A stretch of 6,361 nucleotides of DNA from Spirochaetaceae bacterium (GCA_031273985.1 JAISQV010000061.1:1-6361); one strand, 5' to 3'. Positions 1 through 5,890 are shown, numbered from the stretch's first letter. Notes: generated from the sequence alone by a model not told the origin. A program made the numbers and translations.

Positions 1-1736
1 CCCGGATGACTCATGCGGACCAGATCGACCCGGCCGTAGGCCCTGAGATTTTCCAAAAGCAAATACTCCCCGGAAAGAGTCAGGGCGGAAATCATGTTCA
101 CCGCGTCCCGCTCCCCGGCGTTCCGGTCCGCGAAATTCCTGCCGGGGTGCGCTGAGGAAGGCGTCCCGGAGTTGGGCGGATGATCGCCGTCTTGGCCGTC
201 GCCGTTATCCACCAGGGTCCAGGCGGTCCACTTGTCGTGGGCGCCGTGGAACAGCAGCATGACATTGGCGGCGGCATTCCAGCGGGCAAAGGTGCGGTAC
301 CGGACATTGAGATTCAGCACGACGGCATCCCCGCCCCAGCGGTAGCCGAGAAAATCCTCCACATAGTAGGCGCCCTCGGTGGCCGAATAGTGGTAGCGGT
401 TCGCCACCACCCAGTCCAGGCGGGGGCCGCTTCCCTGCTCACTGTTCTTGAGCCGCAGGTACAGGTAGGGATCGGTAAAAACCAGCTCCGCGGACCCGGC
501 GATCATCCCGGCGCCCAGGGGAAGGGCCCCCCGGAGCCCGGCCATATACCCAAAGCCGTTGGGCCGGGCGTCGTCATCCCTGCCGGGCACGGCCTCGCCG
601 AAACCCATGGAAAACTCATCCATGGCGAGCTGCACATACACATTCAGCGCCGGAAAGACGGCATAATCCGCCTCAAAGGTAATCATGGAATTGGCGTTCT
701 GCATCCGGTAGAGATTGTGCAGAAACATCGCGGGCAGCAGCACCACGGGGTCCAGGGCCCCGGCGGACTGGTACATCAGCCCCTCGGTAAAGGCAAAACC
801 GGCCCGGCCATTGAAACCCCTCGCCTCAAACCGGTGGGCTATGAAAAGATTGAGCCCCTCCACCTCATCGTACTGACTCCCCCAGCCCCGCAGCACCGCG
901 TTGCCCGCCCCGTCGTCCCCGTAAAAATCACCGGGAAAACTGAAGGACGATACATTGAAACTCCACTTCACCGCCTCCCCGTAGAAAGCCGTGCGGAACA
1001 TACTGTGGTAGGGAACATGATCGCCGGCCATGAAGTTTCCGGACTCCCCCGGCCCCCAGGAAAGACGGTCCCGGCCTATCTGAAAACTGAAACCCCGCCC
1101 CCCCGCGGCAACAAAACCCCGGACGGGAAAGTTGAGGCTAAAGTCCTCTCCCCCCGCCGGGGGAATCATGATCGCGTTGATACCGAAGGGCCGCGCGCCG
1201 AACAGCGTGGAGCCCGGAGCGGACTTCCCGTCCTTCGTAACCATCGTATTGTAGATCGTGTTTGCCAGGGGAAGCTCGAAAAAGCCGTAAGCGTGGGGAG
1301 TTATCCAGACCTCCGCATCCAGATTGATAAAGGGCCTGTTCTCACCCAGCGGCCTTATGTAATCTTCGGGCCTCGTAAACACAGCAGTATTCGTGTGCCC
1401 GTAGGCCTCCAGATTCAGCGCCCCGGAAAAATGCAGCGTGCCCCGGCGGAGGGCCAGCAGGGCCTCCGCGTAATCAAAAGCCGCCCGCTCCCCCGGCGTC
1501 AAGCGCGCCGCGTCAATCCGGCGCAGCATGAGCAGCAGCTCGTCGCCGCTCCAGGGCCCCGATGTGGAAGGCAGCGCCAGCCCCCGGCTCAGATAGAGCA
1601 GCCTAATGGCCTCGTAAACCCCGGAATCCACAGGGTAAACCTTCTGATTGTTCTGCGCCGGAAGCCGGGCCAGCGCCGAAACCAGCATCAGCGTCATGAG
1701 GGGGCGGCGCATCTTCCTGAAAAGCAAACCCGTCAT
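1..1736 (-). CDS. Wzi-family outer-membrane beta-barrel protein (capsule assembly Wzi-like), partial at left edge
   Basis: The minus strand is open for 578 codons from ATG 1736 to the window edge, so the C-terminus is missing. Residues 9-28 form a signal peptide (basic MRRP start, hydrophobic core, LPAQ end), pointing to export. Residues 38-80 (VDSGVYEAIRLLYLSRG, then PWSGDE) resemble the N-terminal helical segment of Wzi-type proteins. The rest alternates aromatic and polar residues as a beta-barrel does. It carries GRDRLSWGPG at 221-230, the GR...WGPG signature of the Wzi family, and VYVQLAMDEF at 366-375. E. coli Wzi is an outer-membrane lectin that anchors capsule; in spirochaetes such proteins have no assigned role, so capsule anchoring should not be assumed. 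The start is uncertain: ATG 1736 has an in-frame TGA two codons upstream and AGGG directly abutting it, while ATG 1712 is preceded by AGGAAG and gives a cleaner signal peptide. It is divergent from hsp20. Confidence 0.72.
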   Translation of the reverse strand, partial: MTGLLFRKMRRPLMTLMLVSALARLPAQNNQKVYPVDSGVYEAIRLLYLSRGLALPSTSGPWSGDELLLMLRRIDAARLTPGERAAFDYAEALLALRRGTLHFSGALNLEAYGHTNTAVFTRPEDYIRPLGENRPFINLDAEVWITPHAYGFFELPLANTIYNTMVTKDGKSAPGSTLFGARPFGINAIMIPPAGGEDFSLNFPVRGFVAAGGRGFSFQIGRDRLSWGPGESGNFMAGDHVPYHSMFRTAFYGEAVKWSFNVSSFSFPGDFYGDDGAGNAVLRGWGSQYDEVEGLNLFIAHRFEARGFNGRAGFAFTEGLMYQSAGALDPVVLLPAMFLHNLYRMQNANSMITFEADYAVFPALNVYVQLAMDEFSMGFGEAVPGRDDDARPNGFGYMAGLRGALPLGAGMIAGSAELVFTDPYLYLRLKNSEQGSGPRLDWVVANRYHYSATEGAYYVEDFLGYRWGGDAVVLNLNVRYRTFARWNAAANVMLLFHGAHDKWTAWTLVDNGDGQDGDHPPNSGTPSSAHPGRNFADRNAGERDAVNMISALTLSGEYLLLENLRAYGRVDLVRMSHP

Positions 1737-1742
1737 CCCTCA

Positions 1743-1748
1743 AGTATA
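1743..1748 (-). promoter_or_regulatory. Possible -10 box for the Wzi-like gene
   Basis: Read on the minus strand, TATACT matches the sigma-70 -10 consensus at five of six positions and lies 6 nt before ATG 1736. No convincing -35 box lies 16-18 nt further upstream. If this -10 is used, transcription would begin at or next to ATG 1736. The mRNA would then be nearly leaderless for that start, or would have a leader of about 24 nt carrying AGGAAG in front of ATG 1712. This favours 1712 as the real start, but the box itself is weak evidence. Confidence 0.25.
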
Positions 1749-1776
1749 CTACAGCGCAGGGAGAAGGGAGAATAGG

Positions 1777-1874
1777 AGGGGGAAGTCTCCCCCTACGCTC
1801 CAGCCGCCTGCGGCGTCTTCCGCTACCCCCTCTACGGGGGGCTCAAGAACCCGCTCACGCGGGGGAGCCCCGTA
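1777..1874. repeat. Cluster of GC-rich hairpins, probable extragenic palindromic repeat
   Basis: Three self-complementary units lie side by side in non-coding DNA. AGGGGGA-AGTC-TCCCCCT spans 1777-1794. GCCGC-CT-GCGGC lies in the middle, at about 1803-1814. The third is a longer stem of TACGGGGGGCTC (1833-1844) against GAGCCCCGTA (1865-1874), with a 2-nt bulge and an inner hairpin CCCGC/GCGGG. The blocks CCCCCTACGCTCC and TTCCGCTACCCCCTC are related in an offset fashion, which suggests assembly from a repeating module. No protein reads convincingly through it. The pattern is typical of REP/BIME-like mobile extragenic elements, but copy number cannot be judged from this window. Confidence 0.5.
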
Positions 1875-1943
1875 ACGCCCCCCGGCCCGCTCAGGTTGAT
1901 TCTCTCCCGGAAGCGTCATTTGCGCCCCCTCTAACAAGGGGCC

Positions 1944-1982
1944 GGCCAACAATATGTATCATATTGATACATATTGTTGGCC
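1944..1982. promoter_or_regulatory. Perfect 17-bp inverted repeat; candidate operator or activator (UAS) site
   Basis: GGCCAACAATATGTATC (1944-1960) and its exact reverse complement (1966-1982) flank the 5-nt spacer ATATT. The core is AT-rich within very GC-rich surroundings, and the inner part reads TGTATC-N5-GATACA, a form common to dimeric repressor and activator sites. There is no T-run after it on the plus strand, so it is not a standard intrinsic terminator. Its centre is about 215 bp upstream of the start predicted from the sigma-54 promoter at 2151-2167, a usual distance for an enhancer-type activator site. Alternatively it could control a sigma-70-like promoter overlapping its right half: TTGATA at 1964-1969, then 18 bp, then TATACA at 1988-1993. 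Confidence 0.55.
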
Positions 1983-2110
1983 AAAAATATACAGCCTGGT
2001 AACACTGACCCAATGACCTGAGGGCCCCCGGCTTTTTCCCGCTCCAATACGGGCTTCCAGGGGCTAAAAAGACCCTTGCCGGGCCCGGATTCGGCCTCTC
2101 CGGGGGCCTT

Positions 2111-2140
2111 AACCGGGGGAGGGCGCGTTTTTTCCCGGTT
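2111..2140. other. Short inverted repeat upstream of the sigma-54 promoter; rest of 1990-2150 featureless
   Basis: AACCGGG (2111-2117) and CCCGGTT (2134-2140) are exact inverted copies separated by 16 nt that include a run of T. The repeat ends about a dozen bases before the -24 element. It could be a weak hairpin or a protein site, or chance in GC-rich DNA. Otherwise 1990-2150 shows no open frame, SD-linked start or other convincing signal. Confidence 0.25.
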
Positions 2141-2150
2141 ATCCCCAGTC

Positions 2151-2167
2151 TTGGCACGCTCCTTGCT
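2151..2167 (+). promoter_or_regulatory. Sigma-54 (RpoN) -24/-12 promoter of hsp20
   Basis: The sequence TTGGCACGCTCCTTGCT matches the RpoN consensus YTGGCACGrNNNTTGCW at every defined position except the weakly conserved purine. The invariant GG (2153-2154) and GC (2165-2166) dinucleotides have the required spacing. Transcription is predicted to start near 2177-2179, about 164 nt before the hsp20 ATG, in the same orientation. RpoN promoters require an ATP-dependent enhancer-binding activator; none is encoded in the window. The -12 GC is also the first two bases of a perfect 14-bp palindrome (GCTTATATATAAGC, 2165-2178) that covers the melting region and start site. Confidence 0.75.
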
Positions 2168-2177
2168 TATATATAAG

Positions 2178-2341
2178 CGCAGGTGAAAACCTGGGGATCG
2201 CGGCCCTGGGCCGGGTCCCGGAAAACATTCCCCGGAGGCTAAGCCGCAAGACGCGGCCCGGCCCCCGCCGCCGGACGGAAACGTTACGGCAAACCGTGGC
2301 CCCTGGGGGCACGGAACAACACAATACCCGGAGGTATTACC
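2178..2341 (+). promoter_or_regulatory. Structured 5' leader of hsp20, candidate RNA thermometer
   Basis: The predicted untranslated leader has several local hairpins. CAGGT-GAAA-ACCTG, with a GNRA tetraloop, sits at the extreme 5' end (2180-2193). GGCCC-T-GGGCC (2202-2212) overlaps CCGGG-T-CCCGG (2211-2221), so these two are mutually exclusive. GCCGC-AAGAC-GCGGC lies at 2243-2257. CCGTG plus C-rich bases pair with GGGG plus CACGG at 2294-2314, with one bulge. The last stem covers the ribosome binding site (2323-2338, listed separately). Small heat-shock genes in many bacteria are controlled by ROSE-type or fourU thermometers with several hairpins before the SD. No ROSE-type UYGCU pairing strand is evident here, so this would be a different or simpler design. 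No CIRCE element is present. Confidence 0.45.
2323..2338 (+). promoter_or_regulatory. Hairpin enclosing the hsp20 Shine-Dalgarno sequence
   Basis: AATACC (2323-2328) pairs exactly with GGTATT (2333-2338) around a CGGA loop. The Shine-Dalgarno GGAGG (2330-2334) has its first three bases in the loop and its last two in the stem, 7 nt before ATG 2342. A six-bp, AU-rich stem of this size would be marginally stable and could open on warming, which is the principle of an RNA thermometer. The SD itself is strong and correctly spaced, confirming the start codon. Confidence 0.5.
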
Positions 2342-2791
2342 ATGAAAGCTGTTACCCTGTATCGCCCCTTCACCATCGAGAAGGCACTGGAGGACTTCGA
2401 CCGCTACATCGATTCCTTCTTCGGGGAATCCCCCCTCTCTCCCGCCCGGCGCACCGGCTATATGCCCGCCGTGGATATACGGGAAAAAGAGAACGCGTGG
2501 GACATAGAAGCGGAACTTCCCGGCTTTGAGGAGAAGAACATCTCCGTGCAGGTGGAGGGCGGGCTGCTCTCCATCGAAGCCAAGATGGAGGAGGAAGTGA
2601 AGGAAAACGAAGCCGCCTACCTTATGCGGGAGCGGCGCAAGTCTTCTTTCAGCCGGACCTTCAAGCTGCCGGAGAACGCCGATCCCGAAGCGGTGACGGC
2701 GAAGTACAAAAACGGCGTCCTCTCGCTCACCATTCAGAAGCGCCCGGAGGCCCAGAAAAAACTTATCCGCATCGGGGTAAACGAAGCCTAA
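2342..2791 (+). CDS. Hsp20 family small heat-shock protein
   Basis: This 149-aa cytoplasmic ATP-independent holdase binds unfolding proteins and keeps them refoldable for DnaK/ClpB-type machines. The N-terminal arm (1-40) contains the amphipathic stretch ALEDFDRYIDSFFGE. The alpha-crystallin domain covers about 41-134: PAVDIREKENAWDIEAELPG, the LPGF turn at 59-62, the region around LMRERRKSSFSRTFKLP (94-110), and the hallmark A-x-x-x-NGVL (120-127). The C-terminal tail has the IxI anchor motif as IRI (142-144), used for oligomer assembly. Length is normal for class A bacterial Hsp20 (about 140-160 aa). ATG 2342 follows GGAGG at 7 nt. The gene stands alone, behind a sigma-54 promoter and a structured leader, and is followed by a likely terminator. 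Function is certain at family level; the natural stress signal is not known. Confidence 0.96.
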   Translation: MKAVTLYRPFTIEKALEDFDRYIDSFFGESPLSPARRTGYMPAVDIREKENAWDIEAELPGFEEKNISVQVEGGLLSIEAKMEEEVKENEAAYLMRERRKSSFSRTFKLPENADPEAVTAKYKNGVLSLTIQKRPEAQKKLIRIGVNEA

Positions 2792-2823
2792 GCCCGGCAG
2801 GTCTTCTGCGCAAGGGACAATTC

Positions 2824-2853
2824 TGTGCCGCTGTTAGCGGCACATGGATTTTT
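2824..2853 (+). terminator. Probable intrinsic terminator of hsp20
   Basis: TGTGCCGCT (2824-2832) and AGCGGCACA (2836-2844) form a perfect 9-bp stem with a GTT loop, 32 nt after the hsp20 stop. TTTTT follows at 2849-2853. The 4-nt gap between stem and T-run is slightly wide, so efficiency is uncertain. A perfect TATAAT at 2856-2861 follows immediately. Confidence 0.55.
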
Positions 2854-2895
2854 CCTATAATTGCCGGACCCGAAGGGGCTGATAGAAGCGGAAAT

Positions 2896-2924
2896 TCTTG
2901 TTGAGCCCTTGGGGCTCAACAAGA
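2896..2924. repeat. Perfect 13-bp hairpin with TTG loop
   Basis: TCTTGTTGAGCCC (2896-2908) and GGGCTCAACAAGA (2912-2924) are exact inverted copies around TTG. No T-run follows on either strand, so an ordinary terminator is unlikely. It is the second of three perfect short-loop hairpins in this convergent intergenic region. It may be a folded RNA element, a REP-like unit or a barrier between the converging genes. Confidence 0.5.
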
Positions 2925-2943
2925 TTGGAGCGTATAGCCCGGT

Positions 2944-2970
2944 CCCGGCCTTCACTTCGTGAAGGCCGGG
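2944..2970 (+). terminator. Perfect 12-bp hairpin with TTC loop, possible terminator
   Basis: CCCGGCCTTCAC (2944-2955) and GTGAAGGCCGGG (2959-2970) pair without mismatch around TTC. A pyrimidine-rich tract with TTTCTCCTTTTT follows at 2978-2989 on the plus strand. The tract begins 7 nt after the stem, which is imperfect for an intrinsic terminator. It could back up the first terminator, end a small RNA starting near 2868, or be part of an extragenic repeat. The remaining intergenic DNA (2990-3153) is somewhat more AT-rich and shows no gene, tRNA or clear signal. Confidence 0.35.
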
Positions 2971-3153
2971 ATGCGCCTTTCTCCTTTTTCTGATCCGCAT
3001 AGTTCCTGTTATACGCAAAATCTGCTGTAGAGACCGCTGCCGCCCCGGATTAGTTACCAACGGCATTATTAAGGTCGTTACGCTTAAAATTACAAACAAT
3101 ACGCACTCTGTACGCTAAGCAAATTCCATTCCGCTGCTTCCCGGACGGCCTGG

Positions 3154-4950
3154 TTAACCGCGCTGCCCGGCAAGGAATACCAGCAGGATGAGGAAGAGCG
3201 CCAGCGCGCCGGACGCGAGGGCTGCCAGGGCCGGGCCCAGGGGCAGGGTGAGGGCCATCCAGATGGAGAGGGCGTTGACGGCGCTCCGGTAGATGTGGAA
3301 GATGCCGTAGAAGGCCAGGGGCAGAACGGCCAGCATGGGGATGGCGATGTAGCGCGGGCGCCGGCGGGAACGGTAGCGCCAGCCGGTTATCAGTATCAGA
3401 ACCGCCAGGGGGAGAAAGAGCAGGGGTTCCGCCAGGCGGCTCAGGATTTCAGCTAGGAAGACCTGCGGGATGTAGCCGTAGGGTTCGAGGACCCGGTAGG
3501 CGGTGAAGAGTTCCGGGAGCAGGAGGTTATCGAGGCCCCGGCGTATCTTGGCTATGAGGAGGAAGTCCTCGTAGTCCAGGTCCAGGACCACTTCCGCCGG
3601 ACCCGGCCCGTCCGCTTCCGGCAGGCCCTGTCCCGGCATCCAGCGGGGGCCCCAGCGGAGGGAGCTGTCTTCCCGGTCCAGGGCCTGAAGCAGGAGCGCC
3701 ACCCGCTTTTCCCCCGCCAGTGTCTTGGGGAGGAGCTTGGCGTAGGGCGCCTCCATGCGGCTGAGGAGCCTTCCGCTGCCGTCAATCACCATGAGTTCCA
3801 GCCCGAAGCCGTAGGAGTAGTCCGCATAGGCCGAGAGGGAATCCATCCGGAGGACCATTCTGCCCCCGGAGGAGAGGCGGGGTATGGAGAATATGGCAGA
3901 GCTGAGCAGGTCGCCCACGGTCATTTCGAGTTCGTCCGCAAAAAAGGCTGTTTCCAGGACGCCCTGCTCGCAGAGGGCGAGGAAGTTCGCCGCGTCCGGG
4001 TCTTCCGGGCTGAGCGCCGCAAGTTCCCTGAACGTGTAGTAGCCCCGGATCCAGTCCCCGCCGCTCATGGCCTCGTAGCCGGACTGTTTGAGCCGGTAGA
4101 GGCTGAAAGCTTCCCGTTCCTGCGCTCCGGGGCTGAGGGAGGATATGGCGTTCCAGGCCCGCGCCGCCATCCGTGCGGCATCGGCCTTTTCCGGGCTTCC
4201 CGGAGGGGCAAGCCGCCCGGCCAGGGTTGCAAGCCAGTGGGCGTCAAAGTAGCGCTCCTCCGCGTAGGCGGTTTCGGCAAAGGCCAGCGCCTCCAGGATG
4301 TTCACGGGGTTCTGGCCCCGGAATGTCCCGGCGGCCTCACCGGCTTCACCGGCCCCTTCACGCCGGTTATCCCGGCTGAAGCGGAATCCCTCCAGCTCCA
4401 TGTCTATACGGTTCCTCAGATCCTCCAGGGCCGGACTCTCCGGCCATATCCGCTCGCATACCTCCGCAAAACGGCCCGCCTCGATCCAATCCCCCTGATC
4501 CGCCTGTTCCCGGGCCTTTCCCGCTGACTCCCGGTAGAGTTCCCCCCGGAAAACCATGTCCTGTTCCTTGCTCTTCGCCAGGGGCTCCAGCAGCAGCAGA
4601 ATGGCCCCGCCCAGGGCCGCCGCGGCAATGGCCGTTATCAGGGGCTGCTTGATGCGGCTCACAAATTCCGGCGAAAAGCGGGGCAGGGCTTCTCCCTCCT
4701 TCACCAGAAGGCCGAAAGGCGCCACGATACCGCTCATGGCCAGGGCGGGGTAGGTTTCGATGAAGAGCAGCGCCCCCTGAATGAGGCGCCAGGAAAGCGA
4801 AAAGATGGGGAGCGGCGCTTCCCCGCCGGGGAAGATTAGGCGCCAGGCGGTCAGGAGCACGAGGCCCGCCAGCAGGTACTCGATGAAGATCCCCGCCGGG
4901 GAGCTGAGACTCTCCCTGTTCAACAGGGCGCGCCCCTGAGCCTTAGCCAT
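3154..4950 (-). CDS. Large membrane protein with TPR-like repeats between two transmembrane bundles
   Basis: I do not recognise this 598-aa protein. Hydrophobic segments lie at about 20-40, 50-83 (one or two helices) and 102-121. A long soluble region (125-500) follows, then about four helices at 504-523, 534-555, 558-577 and 579-595. The soluble part has TPR-like helix pairs near 145-185, 217-250 and 288-325 (for example SGGDWIRGYYTFRELAALSPEDPDA around 296-320), then a beta-rich stretch at 340-470. TPR regions usually mediate protein-protein contact. ATG 4950 is chosen because GGAGGG precedes it by 6 nt; an earlier ATG at 4998 has no SD. Its ATGGCTAA start overlaps the stop of the upstream gene by 8 nt, implying translational coupling and a shared complex or pathway. 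The fold order (helices, soluble domain, helices) superficially recalls LptF/LptG, but no motif proves this. Confidence 0.85.
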   Translation of the reverse strand: MAKAQGRALLNRESLSSPAGIFIEYLLAGLVLLTAWRLIFPGGEAPLPIFSLSWRLIQGALLFIETYPALAMSGIVAPFGLLVKEGEALPRFSPEFVSRIKQPLITAIAAAALGGAILLLLEPLAKSKEQDMVFRGELYRESAGKAREQADQGDWIEAGRFAEVCERIWPESPALEDLRNRIDMELEGFRFSRDNRREGAGEAGEAAGTFRGQNPVNILEALAFAETAYAEERYFDAHWLATLAGRLAPPGSPEKADAARMAARAWNAISSLSPGAQEREAFSLYRLKQSGYEAMSGGDWIRGYYTFRELAALSPEDPDAANFLALCEQGVLETAFFADELEMTVGDLLSSAIFSIPRLSSGGRMVLRMDSLSAYADYSYGFGLELMVIDGSGRLLSRMEAPYAKLLPKTLAGEKRVALLLQALDREDSSLRWGPRWMPGQGLPEADGPGPAEVVLDLDYEDFLLIAKIRRGLDNLLLPELFTAYRVLEPYGYIPQVFLAEILSRLAEPLLFLPLAVLILITGWRYRSRRRPRYIAIPMLAVLPLAFYGIFHIYRSAVNALSIWMALTLPLGPALAALASGALALFLILLVFLAGQRG

Positions 4951-5890
4951 GCCGTTCCCTCCGCCCGCCCCGGCCCGTCCGCCCCGCACGTCCCGCATTG
5001 ATCAGCGTTGCGAGGAGGACGAGAATGCCGCCCAGGGCGAAGACCCCGGGGGATATGACGCTCTGGGGGATGAACCTCCCCAGGAAGAAGAAGATGAAGC
5101 TCTGGAGGGCGTCGGAATCGATGTAGGTCTGAAAGCTGAGCAATGCCCGGAACAGCACCGTTCCCAGGAGCATATTCGCCAGGGGCCAGGCGCTGACGGC
5201 AAAGACCCGGTAAAACGAAACGAGGAGCAGCGCGAGGGAGAAGAGGTAGAGCAGGAGGGGGTTGAGCCCCATGACGCGCCGGGCCTCGATCTGCTCCGAG
5301 GCGAGGCTCAGGTCCGTGATCAGGGAGTCCATGACGGGGGAATTTTCCCCCCGGAAGGGCGCCGGGGGAAGCCGGGGGGCCGCGCCGCCAATCTCCCGGG
5401 GGTGTTCCAGGTAGGCCAGGGGCTGTCCGGGAACGGCGCTTATACGGGGGCTCCTCCCGTCCGCCGGATCTCCCAGCACGATGATCGACACATCCCCCTG
5501 GAGGAGTCGCAGCCCGCTTTTCCCCAAAGCCTTGAGGCCCTCCCCCCCGGCGGACGGGGGTTCCGCCTGCAGGAGGAGCCGGGAGTGGGCCAGGGTAAGG
5601 CCCAGGGTGAAGGCCGGGGCCAGCACGAGGATCACCGCTGCGGTCAGGGCGGGCGGGAATCCCCAGCGGGAGGCGTACCCCAGGGAGAGCATGATCGTAA
5701 CGTAGAAGGCGGCGGGAATGGCTACGAGGGCGGCGTTCAGCAGGGCCTCCGGCAGGGAGAAGGGCAGGGGAGGGATCATGCGGGCCGCGCCAATCCAGAG
5801 GCGGAGGCAGCCAAAGGCCGTGGTCAGGGAGAAGGTCAGGACCAGGGTAAAGAAAAAAAAGGGGATCAGCCGCGCAAGACTCTTCACCAT
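4943..5890 (-). CDS. Six-helix integral membrane protein of unknown function
   Basis: This is a 315-aa protein I do not recognise. Predicted helices lie at about 8-33, 47-70 and 80-103. A non-hydrophobic domain follows at 104-208, containing SGLRLLQGDVSIIVLGDPADG. More helices follow near 210-230, 233-253, 262-271 (short) and 277-298, and the tail is Arg/Gly-rich and basic (300-315), presumably cytoplasmic. ATG 5890 has GGAGGT 8 nt upstream. It is the first gene of a two-gene operon, overlapping the 598-aa gene by 8 nt, and both have helices flanking a soluble domain, so they probably act together in the inner membrane. A run of eight T (plus-strand A 5853-5860) encodes the Phe-rich start of helix 1 and could be prone to slippage. 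Three helices, a soluble domain and three helices is also the LptF/LptG plan, but sequence support is lacking. Confidence 0.85.
   Translation of the reverse strand: MVKSLARLIPFFFFTLVLTFSLTTAFGCLRLWIGAARMIPPLPFSLPEALLNAALVAIPAAFYVTIMLSLGYASRWGFPPALTAAVILVLAPAFTLGLTLAHSRLLLQAEPPSAGGEGLKALGKSGLRLLQGDVSIIVLGDPADGRSPRISAVPGQPLAYLEHPREIGGAAPRLPPAPFRGENSPVMDSLITDLSLASEQIEARRVMGLNPLLLYLFSLALLLVSFYRVFAVSAWPLANMLLGTVLFRALLSFQTYIDSDALQSFIFFFLGRFIPQSVISPGVFALGGILVLLATLINAGRAGRTGRGGRRERHG

Noticed and set aside
180..1775. Long plus-strand open frame of 531 codons
   Set aside because: It is antisense to the Wzi-like gene, is rich in Pro, Gly, His and Arg with no domain or membrane pattern, and has no SD. 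The minus-strand frame has a signal peptide and family motifs.
1944..1982. Chromosome dif (XerC/XerD) site or intrinsic terminator
   Set aside because: The symmetry is perfect over 17 bp with a 5-bp spacer, unlike dif arms, and no T-run follows on the plus strand.
2178..2341. CIRCE/HrcA or ROSE element before hsp20
   Set aside because: No TTAGCACTC-N9-GAGTGCTAA pattern and no ROSE-type pairing strand opposite the SD were found; only a simple SD hairpin is present.
2824..2970. CRISPR array or integron attC sites
   Set aside because: The three hairpins have different sequences and unequal spacing, so they are not direct repeats, and no cas or integrase gene is present.
2788..3099. Minus-strand open frame of 103 codons between the convergent genes
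   Set aside because: It runs through all three perfect hairpins, has no recognisable domain and no convincing SD; the structure explains the sequence better than a protein.
4951..4998. Upstream start (ATG 4998) for the 598-aa membrane protein
   Set aside because: It would add 16 Arg/Gly-rich residues with no SD, whereas ATG 4950 has GGAGGG at good spacing and a typical 8-nt operon overlap.
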